Below are positions 22,786 to 27,647 of a DNA stretch of 27,647 nt, in pieces (position 1 is the first letter of the stretch; each line of letters starts with the position of its first letter). The notes under the pieces were generated by a model. It searched no databases. It worked only from the letters and a program-made list of their open reading frames with translations, and was not told where the DNA came from. Location of the stretch: positions 1 to 27,647 of the forward strand of contig CAKOQM010000016.1 of NCBI GenBank assembly GCA_934101275.1. Reading direction: 5' to 3'. The translations under genes and the position numbers were made by a program. Origin of the DNA: an uncultured Bacilli bacterium. GTDB taxonomy: Bacteria; Bacillota_I; Bacilli_A; RF39; UBA660.

Positions 22786-24414
22786 CTACCCAATTTCGTA
22801 TGGATTTTCAAGCGTTCCTTCACCGCTTAAAATCGACGTTTTCGATATCAGATATACCGAAGGGCGCACCAAACCAGCATAGGTTGCATTGTAGTTGTTG
22901 ACAGTGCCAGTGTAGTCGACATTGAACACATTGCTAGCACGCGAAGAGTTCGCGTACGGAGACAGCGTCCATTGCCAACTGCTTGAATTATAAAGCCAAT
23001 CATTATTTTTACAGTTACTATAAGAACTACTATCCCAGTTATATAATTCTTTATTTAAACAACTTGTTCGATTACTTGTACTTCCTCCACTGGTCGCATA
23101 TCCATAATCACTTGGATACATTAATCCTATTTTGCCATTCCACGTTGTTGTTCTTTTTACTGTATCATTACAGTATGTTCCTGATGAACATATCTTTCCT
23201 GTATTACTACTTCTTTCGTAACTATAAAAATGACTCACCAATCCATTGCTTGATGATGTATAGCTACTTGTACCATTTGTTCCTGTGCTCCATAAGGTGT
23301 CACCTATTAATGACTTTAAATTTGTTTTTAAACCACTATTTGTAAAATCACAGGCTGTTGTTCCATTATTATTACTAGAATAGCATTCCCCTGAAACACT
23401 GTTGTAGTACAAGGAACCACCAATACTTTCACTTTCATACCCTGGATTTAATAATTTCATTAAATCTGCTTGACTCCATTCATTCACACCATAACCATTG
23501 TTGACAGATGATTCGGATGTATCCCATGAATATGTTCCTATGGACTCATTTCTTATTAATTTTATTCTACTTTCTTTTTTGCCTGTGCCATCATCTATAT
23601 TATTAATAACACCTATAATACGCCAGTATTCATCATCTATTTTGACATAGTTACAAGGATTAGACCCAACGTATCTTAAATTGTTATCACTCGTTCCATC
23701 ATACGCTAAAGTATAAGTACAACTATCACTTGTTTTGTCTGGAACAGTATAAACATCTGTTGAACTAGTATCTGCTCCACTTACTAAAGAGGCTATTGCT
23801 TCTGCTGCAGGTGGTTTCGGTAATTCTTCAACATAACTTGCTGAGACCGTTACTTTTGTATTGATATTTGTATTTTGAACATTTGGGGTATCTGTCGTTA
23901 CATTCTCATCTAGCCATAGTCTTAAGGTATATGTTTTTGTTTCATTGGCATCTAAATAACCTGTATCAAGTTTGAATGACGTTAAAGCATCACTAAGTGT
24001 TTTAGTAACTGTTTCATAATTTGATAATAAATCTAATTTTACTTCACTTTCTGTGCCCTCTGTTGTTGTTCCTACCATAGCTTTAATGTAATTATAGCTT
24101 GTTAAAGTAGTCGTATTTAAGACTTCTAAGTTTACTTGATAGGATGCATAAGAATCACAATTATTAGTAATAGTAAGTTCATAAGGTTTTAATTTCTTAC
24201 CATCAGCATCATATAAAGGATACGAATTTTGCAAGCTTAAATTGTTTTTCTCAGCAAAAGTAATATTGAAACAAGCCGTTGCAATATCATTTTGTCCTTC
24301 TTGGTTTAAATTAATAGTCCATAAGGCATAACTAATACCTACTGTTATAGATAATATTAGGATAATAACAATCGATACTAAAATAGTCTTTTGGGTTTTT
24401 GATAAATTCTTCAT
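22786..24414 (-). CDS. Large exported surface protein: camelysin/TasA-like N-terminus and variable lectin-like C-terminus
   Basis: The 542-residue protein has a basic start and one hydrophobic helix (about 10-30, ending in SYALW), as in SipW-processed TasA/CalY (camelysin) proteins. A camelysin-like beta domain spans about 31-195 (IATACFNITFAEKN, ELTITNNCDSYASYQVNLEV). After a Pro/Ala joint, a Ser/Asn-rich region of about 260-542 contains YWRIIGVI, NEWSQADLM, several Cys pairs, and a final WQWTLSPYANSSRASNV to VRPSVYL block. This end has the layout of formylglycine-enzyme/C-type-lectin-like display domains. Its last 43 codons or so differ in base composition (see 22849-22977). A hairpin precedes the gene. 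I infer a surface adhesin; the ligand is unknown. Confidence 0.75.
   Translation of the reverse strand: MKNLSKTQKTILVSIVIILILSITVGISYALWTINLNQEGQNDIATACFNITFAEKNNLSLQNSYPLYDADGKKLKPYELTITNNCDSYASYQVNLEVLNTTTLTSYNYIKAMVGTTTEGTESEVKLDLLSNYETVTKTLSDALTSFKLDTGYLDANETKTYTLRLWLDENVTTDTPNVQNTNINTKVTVSASYVEELPKPPAAEAIASLVSGADTSSTDVYTVPDKTSDSCTYTLAYDGTSDNNLRYVGSNPCNYVKIDDEYWRIIGVINNIDDGTGKKESRIKLIRNESIGTYSWDTSESSVNNGYGVNEWSQADLMKLLNPGYESESIGGSLYYNSVSGECYSSNNNGTTACDFTNSGLKTNLKSLIGDTLWSTGTNGTSSYTSSSNGLVSHFYSYERSSNTGKICSSGTYCNDTVKRTTTWNGKIGLMYPSDYGYATSGGSTSNRTSCLNKELYNWDSSSYSNCKNNDWLYNSSSWQWTLSPYANSSRASNVFNVDYTGTVNNYNATYAGLVRPSVYLISKTSILSGEGTLENPYEIG
22849..22977 (-). repeat. DGR-like variable segment at the 3' end of the surface gene
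   Basis: Codons 480-522 (WQWTLSP to VRPSVYL) form a block of about 50% G+C (62 of 120 bases at 22861-22980), against 28% in the 60 bases just 5' of it in the gene. Nearly all solvent-type codons end in C or T (TAC, AAC, AGC, TTC, GAC, ACC, AAT, ACT, CGT), while Gly/Ala/Val/Pro codons between them look fixed. Such a pattern is expected if a template with AAC/AAT codons was mutated at its adenines, as in diversity-generating retroelements. No template repeat or reverse transcriptase lies in this window, so this is an inference from pattern. Confidence 0.45.
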
Positions 24415-24429
24415 TTTTACTCTACTCTC

Positions 24430-24446
24430 CTATAGTAAAACTATAG
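24430..24446. repeat. Inverted repeat touching the surface gene's ribosome-binding site
   Basis: CTATAGT and ACTATAG flank three bases. On the minus strand the 3' arm shares its last two bases with AGGAGAG (24425-24431), the Shine-Dalgarno of the surface gene. It could act as an RNA hairpin limiting translation or as an operator. Confidence 0.45.
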
Positions 24447-24452
24447 CACAAC

Positions 24453-26609
24453 TTAAAAGATAAAATCAATATCAAGTCCCACTTTTGTGTAAAGATAAAG
24501 TTCTTTCAAAACAGGTATCAAAGCTTCTTTATTTTTATATTTAATGGTTATTTCAAAGTAATAAGTTTTATTCATTAAAAAGACATTCGCAGCTGTTGGG
24601 CCAAGAATAATAAAATTAGAATCTAAGCGTTTTTCTAAATATTCTTTAGCTTTTTTTGCTTCTTCATAAACTTTTTGATAGTTTTTATCTTTAAATATTA
24701 AAATAGAAAGATAATAAAAAGGAGGATATTTTAAAGTTTTTCGAATATTCATTTCATATTTATAAAAGGAAAAATAATCATTTTTCGCAACACATTGCAT
24801 AATATAATTTTCAGGATTAAACGTTTGAAGAACCACTTCACCTTTATTTTGACCTCTTCCTGCTCGACCACAGGTTTGACTTAATAAGGCAAAGGTATTT
24901 TCGTTACTTTTATAATCGGGGATGTTTAAAGAGGCATCGGCATTTAAAATACCCACTAAAGTCACATTGGGAAAATCAAGGCCTTTACTAATCATTTGTG
25001 TCCCTAGTAAAATATCATATTTTAAATCTTGAAAATCTTTTATAATTTGATTATGTTCTCCCTTTTTGCTTGTCGTATCTTTATCCATCCGAATAACTCT
25101 GGCCGAAGGAAATTTTTTGTTTATATATTCTTCTAATTTTTCGGTTCCCATACCATAATCACTTAAAGATTTTTCATGACAATTAGGGCATAAAGTATCT
25201 AAATATTTTGTATAACCACAGTAATGACAACGTAGTTGATTGGCCTTTTTATGATATGTAAGCGTAATCTCACAATTAGGACACCGGTACGTAAAGCCAC
25301 AAGAGGAACATGACATCGTTGTACTATAGCCTCTCCGATTTAGTAAAAGCATAATTTGTTCTTTATTCTTTAATTTTTCCCTAATTTTTTCTTCAAGTAG
25401 ACGACTAAGCACAGGATGATTTTCACGGTTTTCTATAGCCATATCCACTAAGTAAACAGAAGGTAAAACACTTTCTTGGGCTCTTTTATTTAAATAAACA
25501 TATTCATAAACTTTTTTATGTGCCCGAGCCATAGTACTTATAGAAGGTGTGGCACTGCCAAGTAAAACGGGACAATGATGTTTTTGACTTCTTTTTAAAA
25601 CAACATCAAGAGTGTGATAACGAGGATTACTTTCTTGTTTATAAGAAGAAGAATGTTCCTCATCTAATATGATGATCCCTATATTTTTTAAAGGGGCAAA
25701 AGAAGCACTACGAGCTCCAATAACAATACTAACCTCTCCCCTTAAAATGCGTCTAAATTCATCATATTTTTCAGCATCAGAAAGACCAGAATGTAAAACA
25801 GCCATAGGTTCATCAAAAGCGCTTGCAAAACGTCTTATAAGTTGTGGTGTCAAACTTATTTCAGGCACAAGAACAAGAGCCGTTTTTCCTATATTTAAAA
25901 CATCTTTAATAAGTTTGATATAAACTTCTGTTTTTCCTGAACCTGTCACCCCATGCAAAAGATAAGTTTTAGAGGTATTAAAACCTGCTTTAATTTTTTC
26001 ATACACTTTTTTTTGATCAGGATTTAAATTTTTAACAACTTTATTTTCAGCCGTCCATTCATAACGATAATGTTCTTTTTTTTCTTCATTTAATATCTTT
26101 CTTTTAAGAAGTGTTTTAGTAGCTGAAAGACTTATCTCATTAGCATTGGTTTTTAAAACATAACTCGTTTTTTCAAACAATTTTACCACTTCTTTTTGGG
26201 TCTTATTTTGACACTGTTTTAAAGATTTATCATAAGTTTCTGTCAACCTTAAAACACTTTCATACTTAATAGAAACATGAGCTTTTTTTTGAGCTTTTAA
26301 AGCTTTAGGAAGCATCGCATCAAAACAACTTGTTAAACTAGCTAATGTTTTTTCATGTAAAAATTCACCCAATTCCATCATTTCCTCTGTTAGAACAGGT
26401 TCATCATCTAAGACATCTATGATTTCTTTAGCACCCAAATAAATTTCATCCGAAAAAGATAGAATATAACCTTCTAATGTAAAATGATTAAAGGGTATTA
26501 AAACTCTTTTACCTATAGCCACCTTATCTTCCAAAGAAGGGGGAACCTTATAAATAAAGCTTTTGTCTAATTTTTTATTTTTTATTTCTGTTAAAATATT
26601 TATGTACAT
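24453..26609 (-). CDS. priA: Primosomal protein N' (replication restart helicase PriA)
   Basis: The 718-residue protein has the N-terminal 3'-DNA-binding domain (about 1-105), the Walker A loop GVTGSGKTE (220-228) and the DEEH box (316-319). The inserted zinc domain carries eight Cys (434, 437, 443, 446, 461, 464, 474, 477), and helicase motifs V-VI follow (GTQMISKGLDF, SQTCGRAGRG). PriA recognises abandoned forks and loads the replisome there. AAGGTGG precedes the ATG. It begins 36 bp after the Rpn-like gene, just past that gene's terminator. Confidence 0.98.
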   Translation of the reverse strand: MYINILTEIKNKKLDKSFIYKVPPSLEDKVAIGKRVLIPFNHFTLEGYILSFSDEIYLGAKEIIDVLDDEPVLTEEMMELGEFLHEKTLASLTSCFDAMLPKALKAQKKAHVSIKYESVLRLTETYDKSLKQCQNKTQKEVVKLFEKTSYVLKTNANEISLSATKTLLKRKILNEEKKEHYRYEWTAENKVVKNLNPDQKKVYEKIKAGFNTSKTYLLHGVTGSGKTEVYIKLIKDVLNIGKTALVLVPEISLTPQLIRRFASAFDEPMAVLHSGLSDAEKYDEFRRILRGEVSIVIGARSASFAPLKNIGIIILDEEHSSSYKQESNPRYHTLDVVLKRSQKHHCPVLLGSATPSISTMARAHKKVYEYVYLNKRAQESVLPSVYLVDMAIENRENHPVLSRLLEEKIREKLKNKEQIMLLLNRRGYSTTMSCSSCGFTYRCPNCEITLTYHKKANQLRCHYCGYTKYLDTLCPNCHEKSLSDYGMGTEKLEEYINKKFPSARVIRMDKDTTSKKGEHNQIIKDFQDLKYDILLGTQMISKGLDFPNVTLVGILNADASLNIPDYKSNENTFALLSQTCGRAGRGQNKGEVVLQTFNPENYIMQCVAKNDYFSFYKYEMNIRKTLKYPPFYYLSILIFKDKNYQKVYEEAKKAKEYLEKRLDSNFIILGPTAANVFLMNKTYYFEITIKYKNKEALIPVLKELYLYTKVGLDIDFIF

Positions 26610-26631
26610 CTAAATTTCCACCTTCTTTAGT

Positions 26632-26656
26632 AAAAAAATCCAGATTAATCTGAATT
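26632..26656. terminator. Rho-independent terminator of the Rpn-like gene
   Basis: AATTCAGA and TCTGGATT (minus strand; 26649-26656 and 26637-26644, one T-G pair) close a 4-nt loop that contains part of the TAA stop codon. Seven T follow on the minus strand, and a T-run also follows on the plus strand, so it could act both ways. Confidence 0.75.
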
Positions 26657-27529
26657 TTTTTGATCTTCTAAGTTCATTATGTCGTCTTCTGTTAAGCCCG
26701 TTATTTCAATGATATCTTGAATAGGTATTTGCTTTTTCAAAAGATTTTTAGCAATTTGTAGGCGTTCTTCTTGTTTGCCTTCATTTTTTCCTTTATTATA
26801 GCCTTTATCATAACAAGCATTTAGAAACATTTTGTCTCGGTCATAATAAAGCATTTCATCAAAGTCTTTTAATAAATCTTCATTTTCTTTTATTAACTTC
26901 TTCATCAATTTATCACCCTCATAAATAGCATTTAACTTTTCAATGTCATCACATACGAAAAGGTATAATGCTTTTTCTAATGTCATATCATCGCTCTTTA
27001 TAAGAGTATTATAATCGATTTGCCGTAAGTTTTCTAGATTGATATCGATGATTTCTATAAAATCACTTCTTTCTATATGATATTTCTTTTCATATAGTTT
27101 ACTGTGATAAATAAAGTCTCCTTGACCTAAAGCATCATAACTGTTTAAGTTAATTTGATAAACTTTTTTTAGATTTTCATATTCTTTAGCCGTTTTTACT
27201 TGTCTTAACAGTAAGTGACATAAATATAAACCATTTTTAATATCACTGGTTTCATTATTATAATAATTAATTTCTAAATTAACATAGAATTCATCATTTT
27301 CTAAAACAACATCCGCCTCGGAATTAACGATATTTTTATTAATACCGATACTTGGATGAATGAGTTTGATATCTTTATCTATCATATCTGCAGGAATACC
27401 GATGGCTAGACTTATGATCTTCCGAAGATACTCTAAGCCTATTTTCTTCTCGGTAAATAATTTTTTAGCTACCTTATCTTTAAGCAAAGGAAACTTAATT
27501 TTTTCTTTTGCTGTCATATTTGTTGTCAT
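26645..27529 (-). CDS. Rpn / PD-(D/E)XK nuclease-family protein
   Basis: The 294-residue protein fits the Rpn-type (recombination-promoting nuclease, 'putative transposase' PD-(D/E)XK) family. It has an N-terminal helical part (KLFTEKKIGLEYLRKIISL), a nuclease core with D73 in EADVVLEND and E86-x-N88 in VNLEINYY, and the typical C-terminal tail of a charged repeat (GYNKGKNEGKQEERL) followed by a helix-turn-helix-like IQDIIEITGLTEDDIM. The third core residue is Asn where many members have Gln or Lys. Such proteins cut DNA and are abundant, mobile-like singletons in gut Firmicutes. AAAGGA precedes the ATG. It is a one-gene unit with its own promoter and terminator. Confidence 0.85.
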   Translation of the reverse strand: MTTNMTAKEKIKFPLLKDKVAKKLFTEKKIGLEYLRKIISLAIGIPADMIDKDIKLIHPSIGINKNIVNSEADVVLENDEFYVNLEINYYNNETSDIKNGLYLCHLLLRQVKTAKEYENLKKVYQINLNSYDALGQGDFIYHSKLYEKKYHIERSDFIEIIDINLENLRQIDYNTLIKSDDMTLEKALYLFVCDDIEKLNAIYEGDKLMKKLIKENEDLLKDFDEMLYYDRDKMFLNACYDKGYNKGKNEGKQEERLQIAKNLLKKQIPIQDIIEITGLTEDDIMNLEDQKNSD

Positions 27530-27574
27530 ATATTTAATCCTTTCATTTGATGTCTTTTCGAAAAAACTGCCCTT

Positions 27575-27602
27575 ATTCTACATATAAAAAATTTATTTGC
27601 AA
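27575..27602 (-). promoter_or_regulatory. Probable promoter of the Rpn-like gene
   Basis: TTGCAA (27597-27602) and TAGAAT (27575-27580) with a 16-bp spacer, about 45 bp before the start codon. Confidence 0.6.
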
Positions 27603-27622
27603 CCGATTCGACAAAACATGTC

Positions 27623-27647
27623 AAAAAAAGAATCCGTAAAAGATTCT
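27623..27647 (-). terminator. Rho-independent terminator of a gene beyond the right edge
   Basis: On the minus strand AGAATC (27642-27647) pairs with GATTCT (27629-27634) around a 7-nt loop, followed by T. The stem may extend past the window. A minus-strand gene must end just outside. Confidence 0.7.

Noticed and set aside
360..27529. TGA read as tryptophan (genetic code 4)
   Set aside because: All genes are full length under the standard code and Trp is encoded by TGG; no family is interrupted by TGA.
1..27647. CRISPR arrays, tRNA/rRNA genes, insertion sequences, attachment sites
   Set aside because: No regularly spaced repeats, no cloverleaf-like or rRNA-like sequence, and no transposase or integrase gene were found; the Rpn-like gene is a nuclease-family singleton without terminal repeats.

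Overview
The window is A+T-rich (about 30% G+C), gene-dense DNA from a low-GC Gram-positive bacterium. The sporulation gene spoIIP, the spoIIP-yqxA-lepA-hemW order and the infC-rpmI-rplT order all point to the Bacilli side of the Firmicutes. The style of the proteins (camelysin-like surface protein, Rpn-type nuclease, a trimmed Rel, Lys/Asn-rich sequence) suggests an uncultured gut Bacilli lineage of the RF39/Erysipelotrichia kind, but that placement is inference. Every intact gene is on the minus strand, so transcription runs from high to low coordinates. All 27 complete genes stop with TAA or TAG and none with TGA.

Read in the direction of transcription, the right part (27.6-21 kb) holds a solitary PD-(D/E)XK (Rpn-like) nuclease, primosomal helicase priA, a large wall or secreted protein whose last exposed segment has a sharply different base composition, a small secreted protein, then fmt, rlmN and a GNAT acetyltransferase. 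In Bacillus priA, def, fmt and rlmN lie close together; here def is absent from the site and two surface/secreted genes stand in the gap. The middle (19.5-11 kb) holds a short Rel-type alarmone protein behind a promoter and a possible attenuator, truB overlapping it, a putative zinc metallopeptidase, enolase, the infC-rpmI-rplT operon with an attenuator-like leader and a non-AUG infC start, a membrane-anchored C39-like peptidase, a small unknown gene, and rpsO-pnp.

The left part (8.9-1 kb) holds a DUF368 polyprenyl-phosphate transporter (PopT family), spoIIP, a yqxA-like membrane gene, lepA, two paralogous multi-helix-turn-helix proteins of unknown function inserted between lepA and hemW, hemW, a small membrane-anchored exported protein and a short glycerophosphodiesterase. 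At the left edge sits the first 25 codons of a type IV prepilin. Between it and the glycerophosphodiesterase lies a plus-strand remnant of an XRE-type repressor.

Most of the content is translation, RNA and replication-restart housekeeping. The accessory signals most worth following are the diversity-generating-retroelement-like 3' segment of the surface gene (about 22849-22977), the paired multi-HTH proteins, the Rel protein that lacks the synthetase glutamate, and the absence of TGA stops. Exact promoter spacing of 16-17 bp lets many transcription units be assigned.
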